DNA of 64,000 bases from Sporisorium sorghi (lineage: Eukaryota; Basidiomycota; Ustilaginomycetes; Ustilaginales; Ustilaginaceae). Under the pieces are notes generated by a model. The model ran no database searches. It was not told the DNA's origin and worked only from the letters and a program-made list of their open reading frames with translations. The stretch's first letter is position 1; every line of letters begins with the position of its first letter. Both the position numbers and the translations under genes were made by a program. The DNA lies in assembly GCA_023212695.1 (NCBI GenBank), contig JALCCG010000022.1, positions 1 through 64,000 of the forward strand. Reading direction: 5' to 3'. Of this stretch, positions 1-11,495 are shown in pieces.

Positions 1-662
1 GGCCTGCGTGAGGAATCCGGGGCGCCAGGCTTCAAACGTCAGCCTGGATGGCTCTCCCCCCTGGTCCCCTCACGGCGTTTTGTCGGGCTGACGAGTTCGC
101 AACCTCACGGGCCAATTCCATCTCGCCTTTTTTTTGCGGGGAAAATGGCCTGCGATAAGACCCGACTCTTCGCTCGCCACGCGGCAGTCGTCATTCCTCC
201 ATCGAAAGGCCGAGCAGGATGCAAGCTGAGCTGCAGAGTGGTCTGCGAACGAGCTTGCATGTGTCTGTGCACACGTCGGTAGTAATCGCTATCTTTGCCT
301 GAACTCAGCGACGTCCGAGCATCCGAGCGCGTGTGAGCCGTTCTGATTGATAAAGCTTCGCTGCCGCGGATGAAGTTGGCCGGCTTCATTTGGTCGTCCT
401 TGATTAGGGTCTGGTGCCCCTACACCACGGTTGTCCGCAGTCGATTGCGTGTGCGACCGTGCGCGGGCTTCCCCGCATTCTGCAGCTGCTGGAAGTAGCA
501 AACAACATGGCCCGAGAAGCTACCTCTCACAAGACATCCTTCACACCTTGAACATCACATCGTTGACCTTGCCTTTCCGCTACGAAGTGCATTCTCTGCA
601 CGCATACCTCCGGTCACCATCGCCTCGGACCAACCAAGGCCACTACTACCATCGTAGACGCA
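1..662. other. Upstream region of the urea carboxylase gene, no gene seen
   Basis: No reading frame here resembles a known protein. GATA-type motifs of the kind bound by fungal nitrogen regulators (HGATAR) occur at 154-159 (GATAAG), 349-354 (GATAAA) and, on the reverse strand, around 289-294. Three such sites in about 660 bp is close to chance expectation, so a nitrogen-control role is only suggested by the neighbouring gene. The window begins inside this region, so any gene further left is not visible. Confidence 0.4.
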
Positions 663-3600
663 ATGGCCGTCCTGGAAGTGGAAGGCTTCACAGCCAGCCA
701 ACCGCGCTTCTCACCCTCAGCGCTGCGCAAGGTGCTCGTTGCCAACCGCGGCGAGATTGCGCTCCGCCTCGTAAGTCCTTTTCCACTACATTCTCTCTCG
801 AGTCGTTTCATTGCTGACAGTAGCACCTTTTGGCTCAACCTCAGATCCGCACGTGCAAGGCGCTCAACCTGCGCACGGTAGCCGTGTACACCGCGGCCGA
901 CGCCGCTGCTCCGCACGTTTCGGCTGCGGACGAAGCCTTCCTCCTCCCCGGCGCCGAGTCCGACACCCCACCAGGCGGGTACCTCGACCAACGTGCCCTC
1001 ATCGACATCTGCACCCGCACGGGCGCCAACTGCATCTTACCGGGTTACGGCTTCCTCTCCGAAAACCCTTCCTTTGCACGCCTCGTCGAAGCTTTGCCCC
1101 GCGTCATCTTCGCCGGCCCACGCAGCGAGACGATCGAGGCGTTCGGGCTGAAGCACCGGGCACGTGCGCTCGCCGAGGCGGCAGGCGTGCCGTGCATGCC
1201 CGGCACCGGGCTGCTCAGTAGCGTCGAGGAGGCGCTGCATGCTGCGGAGGGGATCGGCTGGCCTGTGATCCTCAAGAGCACTGCTGGCGGCGGCGGGCTG
1301 GGGCTGCAAGTGTGCCATTCAGGAGACGCGCTGAAGGGTGCGTACGGTAAGATCAGCTCGCGCGGTGCAGCGCTGTTTGGCGATCCCGGCGTGTTTCTGG
1401 AAAAGTACATCCAGAACGGCCGACATGTCGAAGTGCAGGTGTTTGGGAACGGCGAAGGGGATGCGGTGCACTTTGGTGAGCGCGAGTGCAGCATCCAGCG
1501 CAGACACCAGAAGGTCGTCGAGGAGTGCCCATCGCCTTTCGTACACCGCACGCCCGGCTTGCGAAGCAGGCTCACCGAATGCGCTGTGACATTGGCGCAG
1601 ACCGCAAAGTACAGGAGCGCAGGAACGGTCGAGATGCTCGTCGACGACGACACTGCGCAATTCTATTTCCTCGAGGTAAATGCGAGGCTGCAGGTCGAGC
1701 ATTGCGTTACGGAGCTGTGCTACGATGTCGACCTTGTGGCGCTCATGCTGATGCAGGCCGATGCCGAGCTGAGCGGGCGCAAGGGTATCGCGGCAGAGAC
1801 GCTCAGGGCGCTGCAGCGAGACGCGCCCAGGGGCGCAGCGATCGAGGCACGGCTGTACGCCGAGAACCCCGTGCGCGACTACGCCCCCACACCAGGGCTG
1901 CTGCAGCACGTCGAGTACGCCACCCGCAACGTGAGCCATGCTAGGATCGACGGCTGGGTTGCGAGCGGCACCAAGGTGTCGGCATCGTACGACGCGATGT
2001 TGGCCAAGATGTGCGTGTGGGCAGACTCACGCGAGGCGGCGATCCGCGATGCACGCACGCTGCTCGACGGCTCGCGCGTGCAGGGCACACCGACGAACCT
2101 GGGACTGTTGCGGGCGATCGTAGCGTCCGAGCCGTTTGCGGCGGGGAGGACGCTCACGTCGTTCTTGACGCCCGCTGCGTCTGGGTTTGTGTACCGGCCG
2201 TGCGCGTTTGAAGTGCTCTCAGGGGGAATCAGCACCACGGTGCAGGACGCTAACGGTCGCAGGGGTGTTGGGCACGGTGTACCCGAGGCAGGGGCTATGG
2301 ACCCGCTGTCCCTGCAAGTGGCCAACCTGATCGCGGGCAATCCTCCGGAGATGGAAGCGCTCGAGGTCACCCTCGCTGGTCCCGAGCTGCTGTTCCACGC
2401 CGATGCTGTGGTTGCACTGGCGGGCGCAGAGATGGACATGACGCTCGATGGCGAGCGCGTCGAGCCGTACACGCGCATCCGAGTCAGCAGCGGCTCGAAG
2501 CTCAAGATCGCCAAAGTCGTCTCCGGCGCTGCAGGCTGTCGCTCGTACCTCGCCATCCTGGGCGGTTTACCGGACGTGCCCGTCTACCTCGGCTCCAAAT
2601 CAACCTGCCCCTCGCTCGGGCTCGGCGGCTACCAAGGCCGCGCCCTGCTCGCAGGCGACACGCTCGACATGGACCCGCGCTCCAGCTCCCTCGCCTCCTC
2701 CCACACCTTCAAGCCCTTCACCCTAGCCCCACCTGCCCGTCTCACCGCGCTGTTCAACAGCGACACCGGCTGGCCGCTGCTCTGCCTCCCCGGCCCGTTC
2801 GACGACGACGCCTTCCTCACGCCCACCGACCGCCGAACGCTCTACGCCACCGCGTGCAAGGTGTCGCACCAGGCGAGCCGGACCGGCATCCGGCTCGACG
2901 GCCCGCGGCTGGACTGGGCACGCACGGATGGCGGCGAAGGCGGCTCGCACCCGAGCAACGTGCTCGAGTTCGGCTACTCGGCCCGCGGGGTGAATATGAA
3001 CGGCGACGTGCCGGTGATTCTCGGCCGCGACGGGCCGGATCTGGGCGGACTGCTGATTACGAACACCATCGCGGCGGCAGAGTGGCGCGATGGGCAGGTC
3101 AAGCCGAGCGATAGGGTGCGGTTTGTGCCGGTTACGTATGAGCAGGCGCGCGAGGTGGGGGCGCGCGTGGAGCGGTATCTGCAACAGATCCGGGACGCTG
3201 TCGCTGCGGGAGGGGGAGAGGTCGAGCCGCTGTCGATGAGCGTTGAAGAGCCGATCTACGCCAATGGGGACTACAGCGTGTCGAAGTCGATCCTGGCGAG
3301 TATCGATGCGGTGGAGGGCGTGCGGCCGAAAGTCAAGATCCGATCTGCAGGTGATCGGTTCCTCGTCATGGAGTACGGCGACATGACGGCCGATATACTG
3401 AACCGGTGCCGCATCGAGCTTCTCGTCCGCGAGATCGCCAGGGTGCAATCCGAGCATGGCATCGTGGGGCTGAACCCGAACCTGCGCAGTGTGACGATTC
3501 AGATCGACCCCACCCACGTCCCTGATCTCCCCGCACTGGTATCCTGGCTGACGGAGCTCGAGACGCGCATCCCGAGCCCTCAGCACGTCAAGATCCCCAC

Positions 3601-4588
3601 ACGCGAATTCACGCTCCCCGTCACGTTCGACGACCCGGAAGTGAAGCTCTCCATCCAAAAATACATCGAAACCGTGCGCTCGCGCGCCGTCTACTTACCA
3701 GACAACAGCGCATACCTCGCCGAGGCCAACGGGTACGCCAGCACGCACGCGGTCGAGGCCGCCGTACTCGGCTGCCGCCAGCTCGCGGTCGGCGTGGGCT
3801 TCTTCATGGGTACACCTATCCTGCTTCCCTTGGATCCGCGCAAACGCATGCGCTGCCAGAAGTACAACCCGACGCGGCTGAGCACGCCCGCCGGCGCACT
3901 CGGCCACGGAGGCAGCTGCTTCGCCATCTACCCCGTCAGCTGCCCCGGCGGCTATGCGCTGCTCGGCCGCACGCTCCCCTGCTGGTCGACGTTTGGCGAC
4001 AAACCCGGTTTCAGCAAGGGACCGTATCTGTTTGAAAACTTTGACACGATCCAGTTTGAAAAGGTGGATCAGCAGGAGTACGATGAGGCGCTGCGCGAGT
4101 TCGAGGCGGGCACGTATCGGTGGAAGGTGCGCGAGACGGTGTTCGATGTAGCGCAGCAGTCCGAGTTTCTGGCGTCGATCGAGGAGGAGATCGAGGCGTT
4201 CCGACGGCAACAGGCGATCTCGCTCAAGAAGGCCGAGGAGAAGGAGGCGCGGCTGTTTGCCGAGTGGCAGGCCGAGGTGGAAGCGGCGGAATCACGCAAA
4301 GCTGCAGGTAGAGGCAGCGGTGACGGTGGGGCAGCAACGTTGGAGGATTTCGCTCAAGACGCTTCCGCCATCCCCGTCACGTCAAGTCTAGCAGCGAATG
4401 TGTGGAAGGTGCTTGTGCGACCGGGCGATCGCGTAGAGTCGGGACAGAAGGTGGCCATTCTGGAAGCGATGAAGATGGAGATCGATCTGGTGGCACCAGA
4501 GGGGTGCAAGCGGATTCGGGCGATTCTCAAGCCGCCTGGCAGCAGCGTGGATCCGGGCGATGCGGTGCTGGTGGCATCTTCTGACTGA
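663..4588 (+). CDS. Urea carboxylase (biotin-dependent), without allophanate hydrolase domain
   Basis: ATP-dependent carboxylation of urea to allophanate, the first step of the urea amidolyase route. Two exons, 663-770 and 845-4588, with a 74-nt GT-AG intron, give 1283 aa. The splice restores the biotin carboxylase N-terminus, joining VANRGEIALRL to IRTCK. Next come an ATP-grasp domain with the glycine loop GGGGLGLQ near residue 184, the biotin carboxylase C-terminal motif EARLYAENP near 370, two AHS/KipI-KipA-type carboxyltransferase domains from about 490 to 1080, and a C-terminal biotinyl domain with EAMKME near 1243 (biotinylated Lys about 1246). Yeast Dur1,2 carries an amidase (allophanate hydrolase) domain fused in front, about 1835 aa in all. 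That domain is absent here and nothing upstream in the window encodes it. The exact start depends on the first ATG of exon 1. Confidence 0.93.
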
Positions 4589-4891
4589 AGCTTCAAAAGA
4601 AACGATGCGATGCATGGTACATCATCGAATGACGTTTGAAACATTTTCTTTGTGTGAGAGAGGATTGCTACAAAGTGAGGGACTCGATCGAAGCGGGAAG
4701 GAGAAGAACTTGGGGGTGAATGGATATATATGAACAGTATCTGTGTCCTGTGGTGAATGTGGCGGCGAATTGTGATCAAAAGGGGCAGCTAGAACCTCGA
4801 GGAAAGGCCAAATGTGCCGACGCTGCTGATGGGTGAGGCTGTGAGATGGAACGCTGGGGCAGGCGCGTCTGCCCGAGAGCCAGGCGCGAAA
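4589..4891. other. Convergent 3' intergenic region
   Basis: This lies between the stop codons of urea carboxylase (+) and the ERV14 homologue (-). I see no gene and expect the two 3' UTRs and terminators here. Confidence 0.5.
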
Positions 4892-5724
4892 TCACTCGGT
4901 GTCGGCAATGAGAGCGAGGATCATCCTGTACAAGTAGTAGAAGAAGCTGACGAGGTAGAAGCCGAGCTTGATGAAGCACTGCTTCTTGTGCGCCGAGAGG
5001 GTACGGAAGATTTCTGTTGCGTCGAGCGTGTGATTCTTGTTCATGACCTTGTTGACGTTGAATGCGACCAGAGGAGCGTTGAGGAGGAAGGCGATCCATT
5101 GCCCACTGAGCAGGAAGAAGAGCGTGAGCGTAGCGTGTGCTGCCATTTCGGGAAGGATGAACTGTCGAGCAAACAGAAGGAAGAGGAGATGGATGTCAGC
5201 TCGGTACAATCGTAGAAACTAGCGAGGGATTGGAGAAACGCACCTGGTTGAGCTTGTTGCAGAGGTCGATGGGGTTGATGTAGTCGCATTCGAGATCGGA
5301 GAACATGATGATCTGTGTTGCAGAGTGTGTCGCAGGATGGCATTGCGACATGTGCAGCAGCGAGAGAATGGGATAGAGTGCATCCATGCGCAAAGTAATT
5401 GGGAATGGTCAGCGGCGTGTGTCTGCAGATCGGAGCGAGGCTGTCCATCTTGACTCAAGTACATACGAAGAAGACCATAGTGAAGAGCAGCACCGCCGAA
5501 AGCAGCACCGAGAAGAGGAACAACCAGCCTGTGATTGAAAGCGATGGTCATCGTAGGGAGAAGTGTCCAATGCGTAGTAGATGGAGGACACCGCCGTTTC
5601 CAGATGGGATGGATGGTCGAACAAGATTGCAGCAAGGTTCCGAGGTGAGATAAGGATGCGGAAGTCAGCAATCTGTCCTTTTTATAGACGAGGACGTCTG
5701 CGGATGCTTACCTTCTCCGGACAT
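4892..5724 (-). CDS. ERV14: Erv14/cornichon family ER cargo receptor
   Basis: A polytopic membrane protein that packages transmembrane cargo into COPII vesicles at the ER. Four exons on the reverse strand: 5712-5724 (13 nt, encoding MSGE plus one base), 5467-5528, 5244-5312 and 4892-5161. All junctions are GT-AG (donors GTAAGC, GTATGT, GTGCG). The spliced product is 137 aa, against 138 for yeast Erv14. It starts MSGEGWLFLFSVLL (first membrane segment), then has the family signature FSDLECDYINPIDLCNKLNQ, the second hydrophobic stretch, and LDATEIFRTL followed by a third segment (FYLVSFFYYLYRMILALIA). Three introns in such a short gene stand out in this intron-poor window. It converges with urea carboxylase and is divergent from TSR4. 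I am confident because every exon matches the family in order. Confidence 0.95.
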
Positions 5725-6855
5725 CTTGAATGTGGTATACGAGGGATCGACGTGGGGAAGTTTCGAAAAGATAAAAGGATGGGAGATGCGCCTTGCAAAG
5801 TGCGAGCCTTTGGGAAAGTCAAGCCAGACAGCGAGTGATGGATGACGATCGATCGAGAGCCGAGGAAGATGCCAATGAGGTGCCCAAGGGATGGCGTAGT
5901 CGATTGTATCCTTTTGCGTGTGTGATTGAGTGATAGAGAAGAAGGATGTGGTTGAACAAGGCGGTTCCGTGCGCAGTTTGGAGCGTGAGAAGAGTCAAAG
6001 TGAGAACGGAGCAGCAGCCCAACCAGCCAGCCAAATGTGGAGATTTCGAATTGATTCGGGCGAAACGCTCAACCGCCGATTCGCGTTGAGAGAGAGAGAG
6101 GAAAGAGAGAGTCGATCTGCAATTGCCCAATTTGAGCCTTTTCTTGTTGAGTGCGGCTCTTGCCTCTCGACCAAGTCTTTCGATTCAGACTCAAGCTGCC
6201 AATCGAGCAATGAAGGTCTCACGAAAGCCTTGACAGCTGTTCAATAGAGCAATGCACTATAAGCGGCGAGCTGGTAGCAGTCAAGTCCATGCTTGAAAGA
6301 AGCCTCGAGGAAGTAGCATCTACCCTTCTGAGTCTCGCTCTCTCTTGCTACGGTGATCGATTTCTTTCGAGCGCTGAGCCTGAGCTTGAGATCGTCAGAT
6401 AAAAATGCCCGCAGCCCGATTTCTTTGTCTTTTTTTTTTTTTTTTTTCTTCTTGAAATTTTGGCCGTGTCGTCTGAACCAATTTTTTTTGCTTTTCGAGA
6501 AGAGCTTCTTGCCTCTCCTCTTCCATCGATCCCCTCTTCCATATACCCGTTCTGAGACTCGCTGTTTGGTTTCAGAACACTCGATCACAAACACCTTTTT
6601 CACCGTACGTATATCTTCTCTCTCATCCCCACTCCCTACAAAGATGAAAAAAAAACTAGATGACGAGTCTTAGAGCCCAATTCAACCAGGAGGCACGTCG
6701 ACCACTTCGGTGCGAGACGCCTGTGGGATCTCTATGCTTATAACCCTAGGCTACCTACTCCTGAAACCTCCTCGTCTCTATGCTACAATCCTCTCTCTCA
6801 AGATATTGTAAACTGACAGGGTGGTAATTGCTTTGTTTCTTTGTTCGAAACATAG
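5725..6855. other. Divergent intergenic region between ERV14 and TSR4
   Basis: About 1.1 kb between two divergent start codons, so it should hold both promoters. A T18 run at 6430-6447 and other T/C-rich stretches are visible. The open frames here are short, low-complexity and without recognisable domains. Confidence 0.5.
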
Positions 6856-8664
6856 ATGCCACGTTCACCTTCGGATGACGGCTACGACTCGGACTCTGGC
6901 TCCGAGTTCGAGGCTTCGGATGTCCAGCTCGGTCTGGCAGACGGTCCGCTCGAAGGCGATGACGAGACGAACCCGCTTGTCTCGCGCATTGGTGGTCGTG
7001 CCGCATGGCTGCCCATGAAGTCGAGCCCAACCCAGGACGTTGCTCAGTGCTCCTCGTGCAAGCAGCAGATGCAGCTCCTCGTGCAGATCTTTGCGCCGCT
7101 CGTCGAATCTCCCTACGACCGATGCCTCATGGTTTGGGGTTGCGCCAGGCCCGCGTGTCAGCGCAACAGTGTTTCTTCGTAAGTTTTTCCAGCCACACGA
7201 CCATCTTGCGATTCTTGGTTCGTCAACAGCAAACGCGGGAGGGCAAAGGATTAGTATCAAATTTCTTCACTTGATGCCCCTTCGGGCTCTGAAAAGATTC
7301 ACAACTTTGACAAACGAGCTTTTTAACAATGATGCCCTCCCATTGCGTCGATTTGACCTCGATTCCAAGATGGCTCCTCTCTTGATGGTGGTTCCGATGG
7401 GAACGTCTCTTGCTGACTGTTCTCGATCTGCTTCTCTGGATACAACAGGCTACGCGTAATTCGTACGCTCAAGTTCAACACTCGCTGGGCGGCCAAGCTG
7501 GAAAAGCAGAAGGCCAAGCGTCTCGCTCGCGAACAAGCGAAAAAGGAGCGCGAGGCTGCTGCTGCCAAAGCCAAGCAGGAGCAAGAGGAACGAGCCAAGA
7601 TCAACCCTTTCTCTGCTCCTGCTGGCGGCGCCAACGCTGGATTGGGAGGCATGCTTTTCGGCGGTGGGAGCGATAACCCTTTCGCCGCTTCCACACCCAC
7701 GACTGCGGCGGCGGAGACGCCAGCCCCGGAGGCTCAGTCAGACTCTGAAGACGACGACGACTCGGAAGAGGACGAAGAAGAGTCGGAATCGGAGCGACTC
7801 GCCGAGGAGCTCGCCCTCAAATCCGATCTTGCCGCCTCGCAGCCGGACGCCGCATCCGCCTGGGTCGAGTCGAGCACCCGATACCCGCCTCTCTACCTCA
7901 ACACCATCCCCGAGCCCTCTTCATCCTCGATCTCCAAAAAGCTGTCCAAGGAGGAAGCGGCGATGCTCAAGTCCGCCTCGGCCTCCGGCGCACTCGCGCA
8001 GGACGTCGACGATGCCGACCTCAAAGGGTTCGCCAAGGAGGGGTACGAAAAGATGCTGCTCGACGGCATTGACGATACATTCGAGCGCTTCCTCAAGCGT
8101 GTTTCGGTGGAGCCGCGGCAGGCGGTGCGGTACGAGTTTGGCGGCGAGCCGGTGGCGTTTCATGCCAAGGGCAAGATCTATGATCTGCTGTGGCCGAAGG
8201 AGGCGAAGGTGAAAGCGGGCGAAGGGGTGGCTGTGACAAAGGGCCAGTTTAGAAGCGGCGGTAGTGGTGAGGGCGAGCGGGTGTACAGTACCCGAGGCGT
8301 GCCCCCATGTCCGCAGTGCGGCAGCGAGCGCGTGTTCGAGGCCCAGCTCATGCCCAACCTCATCAACCTGCTCAAAGCGGACCAGATCCAGGCAGCTGAT
8401 GGCTCGCTCGACACCGACCCCCAGTCCACCCCCACAGAGGCGCAGGACGAAGAAGCGAAACGCAAAGCAGCTATCGAACAGGCGCTCGGCCGCCGTCTCC
8501 CTTCCGCTACAAAGGACAACGCCGGCGAGCCAACGTTCGACGCCAGATCGGGATTGGTCTGGAGCACCGCGTTCGTGTTTGTGTGTGCCAAGGACTGCTG
8601 TGCCGACCAGCAGGAGGCGTGGCACGAGGAGGTCATCCTGGCCCAGTTCGAGGACGAGCAGTAG
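6856..8664 (+). CDS. TSR4: Tsr4/PDCD2-family protein (40S ribosome biogenesis)
   Basis: Tsr4 is a dedicated chaperone for ribosomal protein uS5 (Rps2) in yeast; PDCD2 and PDCD2L are the animal relatives. Exons 6856-7178 and 7449-8664 flank a 270-nt GT-AG intron (donor GTAAGT, acceptor AACAG) and encode 512 aa. The splice yields the continuous stretch SVSSLRVIRTLKFNTRWAAK. The N-terminal domain has AAWLP near residue 50 and cysteine pairs (CSSC; WGCARPAC) typical of the PDCD2 zinc-binding region. A charged, low-complexity linker follows at about 115-270, with an acidic run EDDDDSEEDEEESES. The conserved C-terminal domain has KIYDLLWP near 348 and a CPQCG zinc motif near 394. The ATG is the first in frame after a pyrimidine-rich leader. 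The intron is the longest clear one in the window. Confidence 0.92.
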
Positions 8665-8855
8665 CGCGTCACCTCAACGGCTTTTCCTTGCATCTATGTA
8701 TCTGTCATTCGTCTCTGTACACCTTTCACTTGTATTTGTACCTCCTTGCATACCAATCTCACTTGCATTGTCGGTCGTCCTCACAATCCGCGCGTCACGC
8801 TCACAATCCGCATCCAGCCACCCGAGTCTTGCTTGCTTAAGAACGTCATGAACGA

Positions 8856-11495
8856 CTACAGCACACCCTCATCCTCTCCATACACCTCCCCGTCTTCCCC
8901 TTCCCCCTCACCATCCACCCTCCAACCCGCATACCTCCTCCTTCGCTCACTCAGCGTCAAGGGCACATACCGCGTCGCCAGCGCCGCGCACAGCGCCATT
9001 GCGCCGCCGAATCTCAACACCCACACGGTGCCCTCGGCCGGATTGCCCACCTCTTGCCCCATCAGCACCGCCGCGGGACGGCTGCCCAGCACGAGATGGA
9101 TCCCGTTATGCGCCGAATGCACAGCGCTGAAGATGAGGGACGCAATGATGGCAACCACGAACTGCGGCGCGACGATCGCCAGATTGTGTATGCCGAGGAT
9201 CGTGCCTGCGCCGCCCGTCCCGGTGTCGTACGGGGAGGAGCGGTAGTCGACCTCACCGCCGTCGGCGATCGACTCCTCGTCCGTGCTGCTGGCCGTGAGC
9301 GTGTGCGGGAGCGGCGCACACTCGACGAGCGACGCCCTGATCCGCTCGCGCGCGCTCTGCTCGCCCCCCCAACTGCGCCGCCCCGGCGAGCCGTCGAGGT
9401 ACTTGAACCCCCCGCGCCCGTTCGGACTCCCCCCTCCCACACCTTCGTCCCCTGCCTCCCTCCTCCCCGCCAGCACGCTCACCCGACTCTCGCGCCGCTG
9501 CTTGCGCACCCACCGCTCCTGCGCCCTCGCCCGCGTCCGCGCAGGACTCCAGTGATCCCCGTCAAACTCAAACGGCGACGCGCCGTCCTCGGCCTCGCGC
9601 ACGAATTCGCCCACCATCGCAAACGGCGCCCACGCCGCAATGCTCCACGGCACACCGACGAGCGCGATCACCACCGTGGCTTGGTATACGGTGCTCGCCC
9701 ACGCGGTGCCGAGCAGCATGAGCGCGGCGAACGCGATCGAGGCGAGCGTCCAGAAGGTTCTGAGGGTAAGACCGCCGCGCAGGCCGCGTAGGAGGCGTTG
9801 GGCGCGAGAGAGTGCTTCAGTATGTTCTGGGTCGTTGTACAGCGACTCTCGATCGGCGGGGATGTCGAGCTGCAACGGCGGGGTCGGGCTTTCGCTGCCG
9901 TCGTCCTCGTGTCCTCGTCGCAGTGGAGAGGTTGGAAGCTCATCTGCCTTCTCGCCCGCCAGAGCAAGGTACGGGAGCAGCGACCCCGAGACAAGCGAAA
10001 CAATCGCAAACATGAGCATGGCAAACGAGCCGCGCTCAGCATCGCGATCCGAGCTCGGACGGTCTCCACCCTGTCCCTCGCCCATGACCTGAAACAGGAC
10101 ATCATCATGCCGCCCCTCCCTCCGCTTGATGTTCCGCTCGTACTGCGCAATCTGCAACACGTACGTCGTACTGTAAAACAGAAAGGGGAACCAGCCCATA
10201 AACGCAAACAACTGCACGAGGCACACGCGCCTCACGGACCGGGGCAGCCTGCGAATGGCATGCCACACATCGTCCGCAGTGGCCTTGACCGAGCTCCAGA
10301 CAGACACGCACGTCGACTGCCTCGGCTGCTGCGCTGCAAAGCGATGATCCGCGGGCGACTCCGAGATGCACGAGATGGTGACGCTGACGCACGAAATCAT
10401 GGCAAGCAACGAGACCATGGCGAATCGCCGAAACTGACCGCCGCCCAACCACCGCAGACCCTTCCAGCTGGCAAGGTCGACCCAGCCACACAGGTAGCCG
10501 ACGACGTTGCCCGCGTGCGTCATCCTGCCCTGCCAGGCGTTGGCGACGGTCTGCTGCTCCGAAGGGGCTGTGTCGAGGATGAGCGCGCGCGAGGCGGCTT
10601 GCAGACCGTTGAGCGCAAAGTCGAGAATCCAGAAGGCCAAGACCGAGATGGTCTGTGTGGTGGAGTGGACGAGCTCGTGACGGTGCGGGTCCCAGTCAGC
10701 GAGTCCGCCGCCAAACAGATCGACGAGCGCCGTCGAGATGGGCACCGAGTAAGCCAGCGTGATAGTCGAGATAGTCAAAAGCGCGGCCGAGATGATCATG
10801 TATTTGCGTCGACGAAACAAAGACGTCGAGTGATCCGAGAGCGAGCCGACGACAGGCTGGGCGATGAGACCACTGAGTGGACCAGCGAGCCAGACCAAGC
10901 TGGTGCTCTGCTCGCTCAAACCGAGCGAAAGAAGATACGGCGTACCATAGGCGAGCTCGAGTGTCCATGCGAGCTGCGCACCCGCAAGACTGAGCGTCAA
11001 GATGACGAGACCAAGCCGAGTGAGCCTAGGCTCGCGAGGCGGCAGTGCGTCCCGAGGTATCCCTTCCTCATCGTCGGCTAGACGAATCGGACTGCCCCTG
11101 TACAGGCTCAAGAACCCGCGCGAAGCGATCCAATCTGCGCATTCGCCAAACTTGTCCCCGATACGCTGCGTCAGACTCGGTGGAGCATTGAGCCGCGCCT
11201 CTGCCGCCTCGATTGCTCGACGCATCCTCGCCTTGCGCGCATCTTCCGATTCGGTGCGCCAGAGATGAAACCCATTCCGCCGGCGTTGATCGTCGGGAGA
11301 CGCGCCTCGCAGTGTGGAGCTCGGCTCGTGAGGCTGTAGCGCAGGATTGTGAGGCGACTTGAGTAAGTCGTCGAGGCTGGCGGGTGCTTCAGGTGTCTGT
11401 ATGCGCACGTTGCTCGCGGCTGGGGTCGAGTTCAAGGTGGTGGACTGCGAGCTGCTGCTCGGCTCTGCCGATGGTTGCGGTGGTATCGACGGCAT
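8856..11495 (-). CDS. Sucrose/alpha-glucoside-type MFS transporter (GPH/SUT-like)
   Basis: A single 879-codon frame for a 12-helix major-facilitator protein of the glycoside-pentoside-hexuronide/SUT branch. Members couple disaccharide or alpha-glucoside uptake to protons at the plasma membrane; fission yeast Sut1 and plant sucrose transporters are the reference proteins. The first helices carry the family-like pattern GAQLAWTLELAYGTPYLLSLG, then GPLSGLIAQPVVGSLSD and an RRRKYM loop, equivalent to the R-x-G-R-R-type loop between helices 2 and 3. The cytosolic N-terminus is about 165 residues and Ser/Pro-rich. Two long hydrophilic loops, one in the middle and one rich in Arg/Gly/Ser before the last helices, make it much longer than the roughly 500-600 residues usual for the family. 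The substrate is inferred from the family only. It is divergent from SNU114. Confidence 0.82.
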   Translation of the reverse strand: MPSIPPQPSAEPSSSSQSTTLNSTPAASNVRIQTPEAPASLDDLLKSPHNPALQPHEPSSTLRGASPDDQRRRNGFHLWRTESEDARKARMRRAIEAAEARLNAPPSLTQRIGDKFGECADWIASRGFLSLYRGSPIRLADDEEGIPRDALPPREPRLTRLGLVILTLSLAGAQLAWTLELAYGTPYLLSLGLSEQSTSLVWLAGPLSGLIAQPVVGSLSDHSTSLFRRRKYMIISAALLTISTITLAYSVPISTALVDLFGGGLADWDPHRHELVHSTTQTISVLAFWILDFALNGLQAASRALILDTAPSEQQTVANAWQGRMTHAGNVVGYLCGWVDLASWKGLRWLGGGQFRRFAMVSLLAMISCVSVTISCISESPADHRFAAQQPRQSTCVSVWSSVKATADDVWHAIRRLPRSVRRVCLVQLFAFMGWFPFLFYSTTYVLQIAQYERNIKRREGRHDDVLFQVMGEGQGGDRPSSDRDAERGSFAMLMFAIVSLVSGSLLPYLALAGEKADELPTSPLRRGHEDDGSESPTPPLQLDIPADRESLYNDPEHTEALSRAQRLLRGLRGGLTLRTFWTLASIAFAALMLLGTAWASTVYQATVVIALVGVPWSIAAWAPFAMVGEFVREAEDGASPFEFDGDHWSPARTRARAQERWVRKQRRESRVSVLAGRREAGDEGVGGGSPNGRGGFKYLDGSPGRRSWGGEQSARERIRASLVECAPLPHTLTASSTDEESIADGGEVDYRSSPYDTGTGGAGTILGIHNLAIVAPQFVVAIIASLIFSAVHSAHNGIHLVLGSRPAAVLMGQEVGNPAEGTVWVLRFGGAMALCAALATRYVPLTLSERRRRYAGWRVDGEGEGEDGEVYGEDEGVL

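Noticed and set aside
154..354. GATA sites as proof of nitrogen control of urea carboxylase
   Set aside because: The number of HGATAR matches is near what chance gives in 660 bp, so they are noted but not claimed as functional.
9798..11081. 427-codon + frame opposite the transporter
   Set aside because: Arg/His/Asp-rich antisense shadow without hydrophobic segments or domains.
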